A program made the translations under genes and the position numbers. Shown here one piece after another: positions 1-9,543 of a stretch of 64,000 bases of DNA. The notes under the pieces are model-generated. The model did not search any database. It worked only from the letters and a program-made list of their open reading frames with translations, and had not been told where the DNA came from. Source of the DNA: Alphaproteobacteria bacterium (GTDB taxonomy: Bacteria; Pseudomonadota; Alphaproteobacteria; Rhodospirillales; Rhodospirillaceae); assembly GCA_030835385.1 (NCBI GenBank), contig JAURPI010000017.1, positions 62,001-126,000 on the forward strand. Direction: 5' to 3'. Each line of letters opens with the position of its first letter. The stretch's first letter is position 1.

Positions 1-248
1 CCGTCGATGACCTCAGCGTTACCATTCGCTCGCATGTCACGGCCGATAGCTTTTATTAAATGGCCTTCAACCAATAGGTCTCGATTGGGAATGGCTTTGT
101 CACTGGTGCCGTCCCAAATACTGACGTTTCGAATAAGAGTTTGGTGTGGCGGTCGTGTTTCTGCGTCTTGCGCGAAAACAGTTGTGATAAGTGTCGCGCT
201 CAATAGAACCGTTAGCCCAACATAAATCGATGTCTTTGCAATAGGCAT
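1..248 (-). CDS. exported amidohydrolase-family protein, N-terminal part (cut by window edge)
   Basis: Reading leftward from an ATG at 248, an open frame runs off the window edge. The first 26 residues form a Sec signal peptide (hydrophobic core VGLTVLLSATLITTVF, then cleavage near FAQD). The following segment, with LIRNVSIWDGTSDKAI and LLVEGHLIKAIG, is the typical N-terminal beta-sandwich of metal-dependent amidohydrolases (imidazolonepropionase/prolidase-like, COG1228). A strong GGGGGTGAG ribosome site precedes the ATG. The catalytic barrel with its metal-binding histidines lies outside the window, so the substrate is unknown. Family assignment rests on about 80 residues only. Confidence 0.7.
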   Translation of the reverse strand, partial: MPIAKTSIYVGLTVLLSATLITTVFAQDAETRPPHQTLIRNVSIWDGTSDKAIPNRDLLVEGHLIKAIGRDMRANGNAEVID

Positions 249-343
249 GCTCACCCCCTAAGCCGACTCCCTGAGTAAAAGCTAGGCGGATAATGAATGC
301 CAGTAAAGGCAGACCAGAATGAGGAAGACCTGACTGGTAATAG

Positions 344-419
<76 letters not shown>

Positions 420-504
420 AAACCCTGTACGGGCGATAGGAAGGCGGCCTTATAAAAGAGATTCCAGGCCCTGTCTAGCGCAGGAAACTGGGACCCAGCC
501 ATCA

Positions 505-735
505 TTAGTCCTCATCTAGTGGCAGATCGATTTCAGATCCATCAGGCGCCTCATCGGTTGGAATCCGGTACTGAGAGGTTAACCAACCCGCCAAATCCAG
601 GTCTGAGCACCGCTGCGAACAGAAAGGCCGAAACCTGGCAACAACAGGCTTTTTGCACCGGACACACTTTGCCGCGGTTACACGGACCCCATCAGGGCGT
701 GCTTTTCCAGCGCTAGCACTGGGCTTTGTTGTCAT
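505..735 (-). CDS. yacG: DNA gyrase inhibitor YacG (small zinc-finger protein)
   Basis: This 76-residue protein carries the YacG four-cysteine zinc site: CVRC near residues 24-27 and CSQRC near 39-43, followed by the conserved DLAGWL segment. In E. coli YacG binds GyrB and inhibits gyrase. The start is an ATG at 735 preceded by GAGGA, six bases after the RNase E/G stop, so the two are co-transcribed. The acidic tail (ending LPLDED) is usual for the family. Next to an RNase E/G and maf, this is a conserved alphaproteobacterial arrangement. Confidence 0.93.
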   Translation of the reverse strand: MTTKPSASAGKARPDGVRVTAAKCVRCKKPVVARFRPFCSQRCSDLDLAGWLTSQYRIPTDEAPDGSEIDLPLDED

Positions 736-741
736 CGTTCC

Positions 742-1893
742 TCACGACGTCACGATATCAATATAAGAAATACGGGCTCCATTGGTGACTTGCAATGTTA
801 CTGGTGATTTGAGTGTTGCTTCCGCTTCTTTAAGAGCGCCCTGCATAGGACCGCGCAAAACCGCAATTACTGCATCATTGGCACGCAGCAAGACCTTCGC
901 CGAGCCAGAGGATAAACCGGTACGAACACACTGCCGCAACGCGTCAAACGCGATTGCATCAGTGGAGGATTGCCCAGATCGCGACTCATCAAGCATGATA
1001 TCTGCAAGCGACGGTCGACTTCTGCGACGATTGATTTCAAGCCGACCCTCCGGTGTGAGACCGGAAACTTGAGTGCGCACAGGATCGTCTGCAACCGCCT
1101 GTTTAAATTTATCAACCAATGCATTCCGCCCCTTGGCAGGAATGAGGTCAACAATGATCGGTCCCGACAATCCCCGCACACGCACTTCCCGGGCCAGCGC
1201 ATTTATGGCCGCCGTATTCGCGGCTGGAGCGGACATCGGTCCAGCATCAACATCAACGGCTACCAGTGCGGCCGTGGGTTCAATAATGAGTTTTCCACCA
1301 CCAGCAAATGAGGCGATAGGATCGAGCGCCTGCTCGATGGCATCATCTACACCGTATTGTAAAAACAGGTCGCCAGTATCTGTTTGCACTCGAATGTCGC
1401 CGACCATTCCCGCAATCTTTTTGTCTGGGTCTCCAGGCGTGACGATGACTTTTTTTAGACCGCCCCCGTAAACACGAGCGCAAAATGCCACAGGGTGTTC
1501 TGCTGCCTGCAAGCATACTGGTGGCTCGGCACTACCAGTGTGCCCCTCAAGGGCAGACTTCACCATTGCCGCGTCGGCCGGCGCCACCTTGGCGCCCTTC
1601 TCAGATCGCGGTGGCTGCACCACACGAACGGCAACCGGTGAGCCTTCGGGTGGTCTATTCGGACCGCATGCCATTAGTGCTGGTCGTTCAAGTCCGATAT
1701 CTACAAAAATTGCATTCGCGTTTGGAAGAGGCTTGCCAACTCGCCCTTTATACAATGCTCCCGCACTCGGGAGGTCGTGGCGGTGATGATATACCTCGAT
1801 CACGCATTCACCAGAAATCGCCGCCACACGGGTTTCGCCAGGGCCGTGATCGACCAACAAGGTGTCAATCTGTGGCACTGGCTGCCAGTCCAA
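742..1893 (-). CDS. ribonuclease E/G family protein, short form
   Basis: A 383-residue endoribonuclease of the Rne/Rng family. An S1-like segment lies near residues 42-110 (YKGRVGKPLPNANAIFVDIG). The catalytic Mg-binding aspartates are recognisable in VAVDVDAG and in GPIIVDLIP, matching Asp303 and Asp346 of E. coli RNase E. It is much shorter than RNase G (about 490 residues) and I see no CPxC zinc-link, so it is probably not assembled like RNase E. The longest frame begins at TTG 1893 and overlaps maf by 29 bases; a GTG at 1878 is an alternative start. Expected role: single-strand RNA cleavage in rRNA or mRNA processing. Confidence 0.88.
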   Translation of the reverse strand: MDWQPVPQIDTLLVDHGPGETRVAAISGECVIEVYHHRHDLPSAGALYKGRVGKPLPNANAIFVDIGLERPALMACGPNRPPEGSPVAVRVVQPPRSEKGAKVAPADAAMVKSALEGHTGSAEPPVCLQAAEHPVAFCARVYGGGLKKVIVTPGDPDKKIAGMVGDIRVQTDTGDLFLQYGVDDAIEQALDPIASFAGGGKLIIEPTAALVAVDVDAGPMSAPAANTAAINALAREVRVRGLSGPIIVDLIPAKGRNALVDKFKQAVADDPVRTQVSGLTPEGRLEINRRRSRPSLADIMLDESRSGQSSTDAIAFDALRQCVRTGLSSGSAKVLLRANDAVIAVLRGPMQGALKEAEATLKSPVTLQVTNGARISYIDIVTS

Positions 1894-2446
1894 GAGGGCC
1901 GCTCAACATGATTTCTGTGGTACTGAGGCACAGTCCAACAACGTTCGAATATGAGCCGTTGATTCGCTTGACGAATGTTGCCGCTCGGCCCTGTATAGCG
2001 TAGCCACCAGCTTTCCCTTGCCATTCACCGACCTCAAGGTATGCACGCATTTCCTCGTCGGAGAGCCTCTTAAAGGTCACAGTGGTCAACACTGTACGTA
2101 CTGCCCTTCGGCGCTGGTTAATGACAGCTAGGCCACCGTACACGCGATGCCGGCGACCAGATAGCAAAGCGAGATGCAGGCGAGCCTCCCGCACATCTGC
2201 CGGCTTTGCAAGAACACGCCGGCCACAGGCGACGACTGTGTCTGCGGCTAGAACAATGTCGTTAGGATGTTTTTCTGCGACGACATTCGCTTTAGCGAGC
2301 GCAAGTCGTTCCGCAAGTTTTTGGGGCGCTTCATCACACTGAAGAGTCTCATCAACATCTGCTGGTACTACAGCATCAGGAATACGCCCGATTTGGGTTA
2401 GAAGATCGAGGCGGCGAGACGAGGCCGATGCGAGGATAAACGCCAA
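1865..2446 (-). CDS. maf: Maf nucleotide pyrophosphatase
   Basis: A 193-residue Maf protein that hydrolyses non-canonical or excess nucleoside triphosphates (dTTP/UTP-type) to monophosphates. The N-terminal signature ILASASSRRLDLL, the central ADTVV and the late segment GKAGGYAIQGRA are diagnostic. No ATG or GTG lies in frame before the upstream stop at 2468-2470, so the start is taken as TTG at 2446; no clear ribosome site precedes it. The gene lies 44 bases downstream of infA and its 3' end overlaps the RNase E/G gene, so it belongs to the same leftward operon. Confidence 0.93.
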   Translation of the reverse strand: MAFILASASSRRLDLLTQIGRIPDAVVPADVDETLQCDEAPQKLAERLALAKANVVAEKHPNDIVLAADTVVACGRRVLAKPADVREARLHLALLSGRRHRVYGGLAVINQRRRAVRTVLTTVTFKRLSDEEMRAYLEVGEWQGKAGGYAIQGRAATFVKRINGSYSNVVGLCLSTTEIMLSGPLGLAASATD

Positions 2447-2490
2447 GGTAAGGCGTACAGAAAGTGGTCAAGCGCGTGTGCGCTGAACCA

Positions 2491-2709
2491 TCACTTAAAT
2501 CGAAAAGTGATACGCCCTTTGGTCAGGTCGTACGGGGTCATCTCTACGTTGACCTTATCTCCCGCCAGGACGCGAATGCGATTCTTACGCATTTTGCCAG
2601 ATGTATGAGCAAGTATTTCATGCTCATTTTCCAGCGTGACCCGGAACATCGCGTTCGGAAGGATTTCCGATACGGTTCCAGAGAATTCCATCATTTCTTC
2701 TTTAGCCAT
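2491..2709 (-). CDS. infA: translation initiation factor IF-1
   Basis: A 72-residue, single S1/OB-fold protein with the near-invariant segments [35 protein letters not shown] and [15 protein letters not shown]-1 binds the ribosomal A site during initiation. The start is the ATG at 2709 with GAGGA just upstream; an in-frame TTG one codon earlier is not needed. The length is the family standard. Confidence 0.98.
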   Translation of the reverse strand: MAKEEMMEFSGTVSEILPNAMFRVTLENEHEILAHTSGKMRKNRIRVLAGDKVNVEMTPYDLTKGRITFRFK

Positions 2710-2838
2710 CAATCCTCATCACTAGGTACTGCATGTGCACGACGCAGTCCAAGCTACGGCGCAGCGCACAGAAAGAGCTTAGAATGGCCTCGGGTCAAGG
2801 TTTTTCCGCAAAAAACGCCGGATTCCTGCAAAATGTTG

Positions 2839-3282
2839 CTAAAATGCCCCGCCTTCGATAGGCGGAAATATGTCGAGAATGCGCTGCTGGAGGCGGTCTC
2901 GCACCTCCCGATAGACCGTCAATCGAGTTTCCCTTGAGCCCTCAACCAAAGTTGGGTCGAACGTATTCCAGAATACGACTTCGCACGCCATGTACCGGGT
3001 TAGGTCAACAGCTTTATGTTGCGCCTGAGGAGATAAAGAAATGATGTAGTCAAAGGAATCGTCTGTAAGATCCTCGAATGACTTCGCCTTGTGCTTGCTT
3101 ATATCCACCCCAACTTCCTGCATCACCTCAATGACAAAAGGGTCGGTTTCACCTGGATGCACGCCGACGGAGTCAACGAACACCTGACTGCCATGGAACC
3201 GCTTCATTAATCCTTCCGCCATCGGCGAACGGACTGCGTTGTGCGTGCAGCAAAACAAGACAGATGAGGGCAGAAAATCCAT
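2839..3282 (-). CDS. low-molecular-weight phosphotyrosine phosphatase / ArsC-fold protein
   Basis: A 147-residue protein with the LMW-PTPase loop CTHNAVRS (Cys-x5-Arg-Ser) at residues 12-19. This loop is shared by low-molecular-weight protein tyrosine phosphatases and thioredoxin-coupled arsenate reductases. The context (between UPF0262/hisD and infA) is the standard alphaproteobacterial one and has no arsenic genes, so a phosphatase role is preferred. The start is ATG 3282, four bases after the UPF0262 stop, indicating translation coupled to it. The exact substrate is unknown. Confidence 0.85.
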   Translation of the reverse strand: MDFLPSSVLFCCTHNAVRSPMAEGLMKRFHGSQVFVDSVGVHPGETDPFVIEVMQEVGVDISKHKAKSFEDLTDDSFDYIISLSPQAQHKAVDLTRYMACEVVFWNTFDPTLVEGSRETRLTVYREVRDRLQQRILDIFPPIEGGAF

Positions 3283-3285
3283 CGC

Positions 3286-3804
3286 CTACCCCCTCATGTG
3301 GAGAACACAGAGGAGTGTAAACAATCTTCGTGCCGTCGCATTGTCCAGACTGACGTGCTCTTTGAGGCGCTCTGCGAGCACCTGGGCACCCTCGTTGTGC
3401 AATCCACGTCGCCCCATGTCGATTGCTTCAATCTGCGAAGGTGACATCGTCTTAATGGCATCAAAATAGGATTCACAGACCATAAAGTAGTCTTTGATGA
3501 CTGAACGAAATGGGCGAACCGGTAACGCGATGTCCTTGATCGGCGCGTCTTCCACCGTCGACAAAGCGAATACCAAACGATCTTCTTTAAGAGCCAAGTT
3601 GACGTGATAGGGCCCTGGCACCGCCCCCTCACCCGACAACTCAAAGTGATTGCGTTCCAGGAGGTCGAACAAAGCGACGGCGCGTTCGTGCTCCACCTCA
3701 GGTCGACGGCGTAAGAACGAATCTTCATCCAATGTCATTTTAAGAATTGAATTCTTTGAGTTGTCCTCACCGGACATGTCGTTGGAGTCAGCACCGGACG
3801 GCAC
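3286..3804 (-). CDS. UPF0262 family protein
   Basis: A 172-residue protein matching UPF0262, an alphaproteobacterial family of unknown function nearly always found beside hisD. Recognisable parts are the YHVNLALKEDRLVF strand, the RPFRSVIKDYFMVCESYF helix and the AIDMGRRGLHNEGA segment. The longest frame starts at GTG 3804, preceded by GGGGGA; an ATG at 3777 is an alternative without a clear ribosome site. It follows hisD by nine bases. No catalytic motif is recognised. Confidence 0.88.
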   Translation of the reverse strand: MPSGADSNDMSGEDNSKNSILKMTLDEDSFLRRRPEVEHERAVALFDLLERNHFELSGEGAVPGPYHVNLALKEDRLVFALSTVEDAPIKDIALPVRPFRSVIKDYFMVCESYFDAIKTMSPSQIEAIDMGRRGLHNEGAQVLAERLKEHVSLDNATARRLFTLLCVLHMRG

Positions 3805-3813
3805 GACGTCCCC

Positions 3814-5109
3814 CTACCCCAAATTCAGCCGGATAGACACGGATCGCGCGTGAGCTTTGAGGTCTTCTGCTTCGGCCATTTCAACAGCACTTGCCCCAAT
3901 GGAGCGCAAACCATCCGCCGTACACCCGATTAAGGAGGTTCGCTTCAAGAAATCCATCACGCTTAACCCGGATGAGAATCGGGCTGTGCCAGACGTGGGC
4001 AGAACGTGGCTGGGCCCTGCAATGTAGTCGCCAACCGCCTCGGGTGTATGCCGACCCAAGAAGATGGCTCCGGCGTTTTTGATTTTTTCTGATAACGCGT
4101 CGGGTTCATCGACTGCCAGCTCAAGATGTTCCGGTGCAATTTGGTCTACAAGTGCCGGGACTTCTTCAAACGAGCGAACGACAATAATCGCCCCATGCGC
4201 TTGCCAACTTTCCCGGGCGGTATCAGCCCGGGGCAACGCTTTTAGTTCTTGCTCAACAGCGTCAGCCACACGGTCCCCGAAAGCGCTGTCATCTGTAATC
4301 AGGATCGCTTGCGATGATGCGTCATGTTCAGCCTGGGCGAGAAGATCAGCAGCGATCCACGCCGGGTCATTTTGCCCGTCTGCCACAACAGTTACCTCGG
4401 ACGGACCAGCGACCATATCGATCCCGACCGTGCCAAATACTTGTTTCTTTGCAGAGGCGACATAAGCGTTGCCTGGACCAACGATGACATCCACAGGGGC
4501 TATCGTCTCAGTGCCATAGGCCAATGCGGCTATCGCTTGCGCACCGCCGACCCGATACACTTCATCGACACCTGCAATAGAGCAGGCCGCCAGCATTGAC
4601 GGCGTCACAACATCGTTCGGAGTTGGCAGGGTTACAAGTAGGCGCTTAACGCCAGCGACACGAGCTGGAATCGCGTTCATGAGTACTGAAGAGAACAGGG
4701 GCGCCGTCCCCGCAGGAACATAAAGACCGGCGGCCTCTACAGCAGTCCAGCGATAGCCAAGTGATACTCCATCACCAGCGTCATACCTCAGACCTTCTGG
4801 CATCTGCCGCTCGTGATAATCCCGGATCCGCGCAGCGGCATCTTCCATCGTGGCGATAAGAGATGGATCACACGACGCACGTGCTTCAGAGATCTCGTCT
4901 TCAGAGAAAGCCAATCTAGCAGCGGAAATGTCTAAGTGATCAAACTTGGATGTATACGCGAGAACAGCGCTGTCACCACTTGCCTTAACATCAGCAAGGA
5001 TACTCGCAACAACATCATCAACATCCGATTTTTCGTCTCGACTTGCCGTGAGTAGAGCATCAAACACAGAATCAAAGTCTGCATCTGTTATGTTAAGCCG
5101 CTTGGGCAT
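3814..5109 (-). CDS. hisD: histidinol dehydrogenase
   Basis: A 431-residue, Zn-dependent, NAD-linked enzyme that oxidises L-histidinol to histidine in two steps (last steps of histidine synthesis, cytoplasm). Family signatures are present: [37 protein letters not shown] and [18 protein letters not shown]. The frame is open further upstream, but the start is set at ATG 5109 (MPKRLNITD), where the conserved protein begins. This gives a 17-base overlap with hisG. Order hisG-hisD-UPF0262 is standard in the class. Confidence 0.96.
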   Translation of the reverse strand: MPKRLNITDADFDSVFDALLTASRDEKSDVDDVVASILADVKASGDSAVLAYTSKFDHLDISAARLAFSEDEISEARASCDPSLIATMEDAAARIRDYHERQMPEGLRYDAGDGVSLGYRWTAVEAAGLYVPAGTAPLFSSVLMNAIPARVAGVKRLLVTLPTPNDVVTPSMLAACSIAGVDEVYRVGGAQAIAALAYGTETIAPVDVIVGPGNAYVASAKKQVFGTVGIDMVAGPSEVTVVADGQNDPAWIAADLLAQAEHDASSQAILITDDSAFGDRVADAVEQELKALPRADTARESWQAHGAIIVVRSFEEVPALVDQIAPEHLELAVDEPDALSEKIKNAGAIFLGRHTPEAVGDYIAGPSHVLPTSGTARFSSGLSVMDFLKRTSLIGCTADGLRSIGASAVEMAEAEDLKAHARSVSIRLNLG

Positions 5110-5758
5110 CAACCGCTCTCCGGAATTTCTCGATCCAGTCACCAATCTCTTCCGACCGCACCTTGAGTGCTGTCCGATTAACAACCAAACGGGATGAAAC
5201 GTCGGAAATGGTCGCCACTTCGACCAAGCCATTTTCTTTCAACGTCCGGCCAGATGACACAAGATCAACAATCCGTGGCGTCAATCCCAGCTTGGGCGCC
5301 AATTCCATAGCGCCATTGAGCTTAACGCATTCCGCTTGTATGCCCTGCGCTTCAAAATACCGACTGGTTGTTTCAGGATACTTGGTGGCGACCCGCACAT
5401 GGGATAACCGGGAAACATCAAACGTTTCGCTCAGCTCTTTAGACTGCGCCAGACAAAGTCGACACCCACCAATCCCCAGATCGATTGGCGCATAAATCTC
5501 TGGATAGTCGAATTCCATGAGCACATCATTTCCGGCGATTCCGATCTGCGCAGCACCGAAGGCGACAAAAGTCGCCACATCGAAAGACCGCACACGAATA
5601 ATCGACACGTGCTCGAGGTTTGTCGCAAATTGAAGCTGGCGCGAGGCGTCATCATCAAAGGCGGATTCCGGCTGGATTCCCACCGCGTCCAATAGCGGTC
5701 TCGCCTCTTCTAATATCCGGCCCTTTGGCAGGGCTATGATCAGCGGGTCCAGGGTCAT
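5093..5758 (-). CDS. hisG: ATP phosphoribosyltransferase, short form
   Basis: A 221-residue HisG-S enzyme that condenses ATP and PRPP, the committed step of histidine synthesis. Recognisable segments are [16 protein letters not shown] at the N-terminus, [16 protein letters not shown], and [16 protein letters not shown] near residues 163-178. The C-terminal regulatory domain of long HisG is absent. Short forms work as a hetero-octamer with HisZ, which is not in this window. ATG 5758 is the start; no other his gene lies upstream. Confidence 0.95.
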   Translation of the reverse strand: MTLDPLIIALPKGRILEEARPLLDAVGIQPESAFDDDASRQLQFATNLEHVSIIRVRSFDVATFVAFGAAQIGIAGNDVLMEFDYPEIYAPIDLGIGGCRLCLAQSKELSETFDVSRLSHVRVATKYPETTSRYFEAQGIQAECVKLNGAMELAPKLGLTPRIVDLVSSGRTLKENGLVEVATISDVSSRLVVNRTALKVRSEEIGDWIEKFRRAVDAQAA

Positions 5759-5854
5759 ATCCCGAGTATCCGGTTAAGTGTTACATCGGCGGGCGTTTAG
5801 CACGCAGGGCCCCCTACGGCTAGGGGTTGGGCCGTTTTGCCCCTGAAACGCGCC

Positions 5855-6599
5855 TTATCGATGCTCAGGATTATCTGAATCAAACCGGCACCCAGCGTCC
5901 CAAAGAGACCGTTGGTTACCATAGGCTGGAACACCTCCCGCGTCTTTAAGCATCCGCGCCAAATGCATCAGAGTCCACGTCATGAATGTGGTGTTGCGAT
6001 TGGCAAAATCGTTCTCTAGACCACCTGACCCTTCGTCGATGTAAGACGGGCCCGGCCCCGCCTCACCTAGCCAACCCGCATCCGCTTGTGGAGGTATCGA
6101 ATAGCCGAGGTGCTGAAGCGAATAGAGAATATTCATGGAGCAGTGCTTGGCTCCATCTTCGTTACCTGTGATCAAGCACCCGCCAACCTTACCCTAGTAG
6201 GCGTACTGACCAGCCTCATTCAGGTCCCCAGATGACGCATAGAGACGCTCAATCGCTTGCGTGCAAACTGACGTCTTTTCGCCAAGCCAAATCGCAGACC
6301 CAATAATCAGAATATCAGCGGCTTCAACTTTTTCGTAAACTTTAAGCCAATCGTCCTTGTCCCAGCCGCGCTCTGTCATATCTGGATAGACCCCGAAGGC
6401 AATATCATGGTCAACCGGCCGGATGGCGTCGACAGTGATGCCGTTCGCCCCCCATGATTGCGCGAGAAATTTGAAACAGACCTTCGGTATGAGACGGGTC
6501 TGGTGATTTCTTTAGAGTACATTTTAAGAAGAGAGCTTTAAGGTCAGAGCAGTCATCGGTCCCGTCGTCGCACCACTTTTGTTGTAATTCGTTAAGCAT
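5855..6599 (-). pseudogene. flavodoxin / NADPH-dependent FMN reductase family gene, broken
   Basis: The full length of a flavodoxin-family protein can be followed on the minus strand, but in two frames and with a stop. The 5' part (from 6599) reads LKALFLKCTLKKSPDPSHTEG and ends soon after an ISRAIMG segment. The frame then shifts at a run of six Gs (plus-strand Cs 6448-6453); removing one G restores NGITVDAIRPVDHDIAFG and continues into MTERGWDKDDW and ADILIIGSAIWLGEKTS. A TAG at 6194-6196 interrupts YAY-stop-GKVGGCLITGNEDG, after which the frame stays open to 5855. Two independent lesions make it a probable pseudogene; a homopolymer sequencing error could explain only one. Confidence 0.85.
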
Positions 6600-6715
6600 G
6601 GCATCCTCGCTGTTCTGGATTGAGATGCCTCACCGTGGCGCGTTCTCAGCGTCCATGAAAGACCCAACCGATCACAAACACGTGGGACGCGGTAACCTCA
6701 ATTAATTGTGAGGTC

Positions 6716-7990
6716 TTAGACTCCTTGGATCCGTTCAATTCGAGCGCCACAAGCCGCCAACTTTTCTTCAAGCCGCTCATAGCCACGGTCCAAGTGATAC
6801 ACACGGTTCACGATGGTCTCACCTTTGGAGGCAAGACCGGTCAGAACCAAGGAGACTGACGCCCGCAAATCTGTCGCCATCACCGGCGCACCAGACAAAT
6901 CTGCTTTGCCGCGAACGATCGCTGACGCTCCATGGACATTCACGTCTGCACCGAAACGGCCTAGCTCCGGAACGTGCATAAATCGATTCTCAAAAATTGT
7001 TTCCGTGACCATCGCAGCACCGTCGGCTGTGGTCATCAACGCCATCCATTGCGCCTGCATGTCTGTAGGAAACCCGGGGTAAGGCTCGGTCATAACGTCA
7101 ACACCCTTCAAGCCGCTGGCAGCCGAAACGATGATCGAGTTATCTTCTATCAACACATCCACCCCCGTCTGTCGCATCGCATCAAGAACAGAGTCCAAGA
7201 TGTCGGCTCGGGTGTTGGTTAATTTTAGAGTGCCGCGGGTAATCGCAGCTGCCAATGCATATGTACCTGTCTCTATTCGATCGGCAACAACGCTATGAGA
7301 CGCGCCATGTAGGCGATCCACGCCCTGGACCGTTAAGGTGCCCGACCCTAGGCCACTAATCTTTGCCCCCATGGCAATTAAACACGCCGCCAGGTCAGTT
7401 ATTTCCGGTTCGCGCGCTGCATTCTCAATAACGGTTTCGCCATCCGCAAGACAGGCCGCCATGAGCAAATTCTCTGTACCGCCCACGGTCACCATCGGGA
7501 AAGTAAAATGCGACCCCTTCAGTCGCTTCTGGCCCGACGGAAGGCGTGCCTCAACATACCCACCGGTAAGTTCGATTTCCGCGCCGAGGGCTTCCAACGC
7601 TTTCAAATGAAGGTCGACCGGTCTCGTCCCGATAGCGCAACCACCCGGCAATGACACTCGGGCCCGCCCCTCGCGCGCCACCAAAGGTCCAAGCACGAGT
7701 ACAGACGCGCGCATTTTTCTCACCAGATCATAGGGCGCCTCAGTGCTTGTGATTTTGCCCGCGTGGAGTGTGACCGTATGGCCATCTTCACCAGGTTCAA
7801 TTGAAGCACCGTGTTGTTCGAGCAACCGCCCCATAGTCTTGATATCCGCAAGCGCTGGTACGTTAGACAACACAAGCGGTTCGTCACCAAGCAAACAGGC
7901 TGCCATTAACGGCAACGCCGCATTCTTGGCGCCAGATATTTCGATCTCACCGTTGAGCGGCACGCCGCCATGTATACGAATGGCATCCAT
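6716..7990 (-). CDS. murA: UDP-N-acetylglucosamine 1-carboxyvinyltransferase
   Basis: A 424-residue MurA, which transfers enolpyruvyl from PEP to UDP-GlcNAc, the first committed step of peptidoglycan synthesis. The N-terminal [13 protein letters not shown] carries the catalytic Lys22-Asn23 pair. The fosfomycin-reactive cysteine is present at residue 118 in [16 protein letters not shown], so the protein should be sensitive to that class of inhibitor. [13 protein letters not shown] and [11 protein letters not shown] are further signatures. Start ATG 7990. The gene is separated from the his cluster only by the broken flavodoxin gene. Confidence 0.97.
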   Translation of the reverse strand: MDAIRIHGGVPLNGEIEISGAKNAALPLMAACLLGDEPLVLSNVPALADIKTMGRLLEQHGASIEPGEDGHTVTLHAGKITSTEAPYDLVRKMRASVLVLGPLVAREGRARVSLPGGCAIGTRPVDLHLKALEALGAEIELTGGYVEARLPSGQKRLKGSHFTFPMVTVGGTENLLMAACLADGETVIENAAREPEITDLAACLIAMGAKISGLGSGTLTVQGVDRLHGASHSVVADRIETGTYALAAAITRGTLKLTNTRADILDSVLDAMRQTGVDVLIEDNSIIVSAASGLKGVDVMTEPYPGFPTDMQAQWMALMTTADGAAMVTETIFENRFMHVPELGRFGADVNVHGASAIVRGKADLSGAPVMATDLRASVSLVLTGLASKGETIVNRVYHLDRGYERLEEKLAACGARIERIQGV

Positions 7991-8057
7991 GCGCTAGACC
8001 CTAGTCAAGAATTGTGGGCGGGCTAAGGCGCCAAAAAGGTGATTCATGGGCACGTGG

Positions 8058-8612
8058 CTAAAGTTTCGGCAGGGTGACGCCCTGCTGGCCCTGATACTTT
8101 CCTTTGCGATCCGCATAGGACACGTCGCATTCGGTGTCGCCCTTCAGGAAAATGAACTGGCAAGCCCCTTCGTTGGCATAGATGCGAGCAGGCAGAGGTG
8201 TGGTATTCGAGAACTCAAGTGTCACATGTCCTTCCCACTCCGGCTCGAGAGGCGTGACGTTGACGATGATGCCACACCGCGCATAAGTCGACTTACCTAG
8301 GCAAATAACCAACACGTCCCGGGGAATGCGAAACAGTTCAACTGTTCGCGCCAAAGCAAAACTATTCGGCGGAATGACACAGACGTCGGTCTTGCGATCA
8401 ACGAACCCATGGGTTGAGAAATTCTTAGGGTCGACGACGGTGTTGTTGACGTTGGTAAAGATTTTAAATTCGTCAGACACGCGGGCATCGTACCCGTATG
8501 ATGACACACCATAAGAAATGACGTCATCACGCTCGAGCCTATCCGTGAACGGTTCAATCATGCCGTCTTCAGTCGCCTTTTGGCGGATCCAACTGTCGGG
8601 CATTACAGACAT
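8058..8612 (-). CDS. dcd: dCTP deaminase
   Basis: A 184-residue trimeric enzyme converting dCTP to dUTP for thymidylate synthesis. Family segments are seen in order: [57 protein letters not shown] (given here only as a region, residues about 108-139) and GACQFIFL. The Arg/Glu pair of the active site lies in GKSTYAR and EPEWEGH. Start ATG 8612 with GAGGGGA nine bases upstream; a second in-frame ATG lies at 8603. Confidence 0.97.
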   Translation of the reverse strand: MSVMPDSWIRQKATEDGMIEPFTDRLERDDVISYGVSSYGYDARVSDEFKIFTNVNNTVVDPKNFSTHGFVDRKTDVCVIPPNSFALARTVELFRIPRDVLVICLGKSTYARCGIIVNVTPLEPEWEGHVTLEFSNTTPLPARIYANEGACQFIFLKGDTECDVSYADRKGKYQGQQGVTLPKL

Positions 8613-8686
8613 GACCGGCGTCCCCTCACCTTATCAATCATGGAAAAGTAGCACATCTTGTAGCCTACAGACCTGTGGGTCTCAAG

Positions 8687-8851
8687 CTATTGCGTTTCAA
8701 CTTTGGGCGCAGGGCTCGAATTCTTTTTGCTATCCGCCTGCTCCCGCGCTTGGGTCTTGCGGCGCTTCAGGTTCTTTCGCAACGCCGCGGCCGACCGTGC
8801 TCGAGCCGCATCTGATCGCGAAGGCGCTTTTTGACGAGGTGTATCAGACAT
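8687..8851 (-). CDS. small basic protein of unknown function
   Basis: A 54-residue, strongly basic and Ala/Arg-rich protein (core SDAARARSAAALRKNLKRRK) of a kind often seen beside murA or tRNA genes in alphaproteobacteria. It is predicted helical, with a Ser/Lys-rich tail and no cysteine. The frame is open upstream to 8923, but ATG 8851 (MSDTPRQKAP) is preferred because the upstream extension is hydrophobic and unlike the rest. The ribosome site is weak. The function is not known; RNA binding is possible on charge alone. Confidence 0.55.
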   Translation of the reverse strand: MSDTPRQKAPSRSDAARARSAAALRKNLKRRKTQAREQADSKKNSSPAPKVETQ

Positions 8852-9042
8852 TGATGAATATTGAAGCCTAAAGACAATAAGAAAGATGAGTTTGGCAGGT
8901 TTAGCCTTGCGGTCAAAGACCACCGACAGCCAGCAGCGGGGCCGCAGAAAAGCTGCGATTATTCAGATTCCGCGCCTTGCGCCTCATATGGCCTTGTGGC
9001 ATGGTCCGCGCCGCTCGCGAACCTGTCTGTTTTCGTGCTCGT

Positions 9043-9117
9043 GCTGCCGTAGCTCAGGGGTAGAGCACTCCCTTGGTAAGGGAGAGGCCGGTGGTTCAAT
9101 TCCACCCGGCAGCACCA
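9043..9117 (+). tRNA. tRNA-Thr (GGT)
   Basis: A complete cloverleaf. Acceptor stem GCTGCCG (9043-9049) pairs with CGGCAGC (9107-9113). The D arm is AGCTCAGGGGTAGAGC, the anticodon loop is TTGGTAA with GGT at 9075-9077, and the T arm is GGTGGTTCAATTCCACC. The discriminator is A and the encoded CCA is at 9115-9117. It stands alone, with no partner tRNA nearby. Confidence 0.97.
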
Positions 9118-9144
9118 TTTTCCCAAATAAAGCCCAACACCCGG

Positions 9145-9543
9145 CTAGCTGGACTGCACAGCTTCATCCATCAGGAACAAGGTCGTGAGCAAAGCCCGCA
9201 AGTGAATTGACGCGTTAAGGTTGTCGATCAGTTGGGAAGAAATAGACGGCACAGACAAAGCCATGTTGACGGCGGCACCTGCCCTGCTCGCATCATCGGC
9301 AAGCACGACTGAAAAAGTCTCAAGCTGCGCAACGTTACCCGGCGCGCGGGACGCGATCTCATCCTTCATTGCACCATCCAGAGCACCAAGAGCGTCACTC
9401 AAAGATGTCAGGAATACGCGGATAGACGGCCCATCCCCACTGACACCTTCTTTGTCACGACCCTGAGCCGCATAGGCCAACATGAACTCGTAAGAAGATT
9501 CAATTGCCTCAACACAGGCAGAAAAATTCAGCGGATCACTCAC
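9145..9543 (-). CDS. unknown 132-residue protein coupled to a cytochrome b gene
   Basis: No family recognised. It is a mostly helical soluble protein without signal peptide, metal-binding cysteines or obvious motifs. The start is set at GTG 9543, which overlaps the TGA of the upstream cytochrome b as GTGA, a four-base arrangement typical of coupled translation; a TTG/ATG further upstream would lie inside the cytochrome gene. The coupling suggests it acts with the cytochrome, perhaps in assembly of, or electron delivery from, the divergent molybdenum hydroxylase. That role is inference from position. Confidence 0.65.
   Translation of the reverse strand: MSDPLNFSACVEAIESSYEFMLAYAAQGRDKEGVSGDGPSIRVFLTSLSDALGALDGAMKDEIASRAPGNVAQLETFSVVLADDASRAGAAVNMALSVPSISSQLIDNLNASIHLRALLTTLFLMDEAVQSS

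Noticed and set aside
5110-5232. Extended N-terminus of hisD (41 extra residues)
   Set aside because: It lies inside the hisG coding region and is unlike HisD; ATG 5109 gives the normal length.
6695-6714. Hairpin ACCTCA-TGAGGT just after the murA stop
   Set aside because: Six-base, AT-rich stem without a following T run on the minus strand; not enough for a terminator call.
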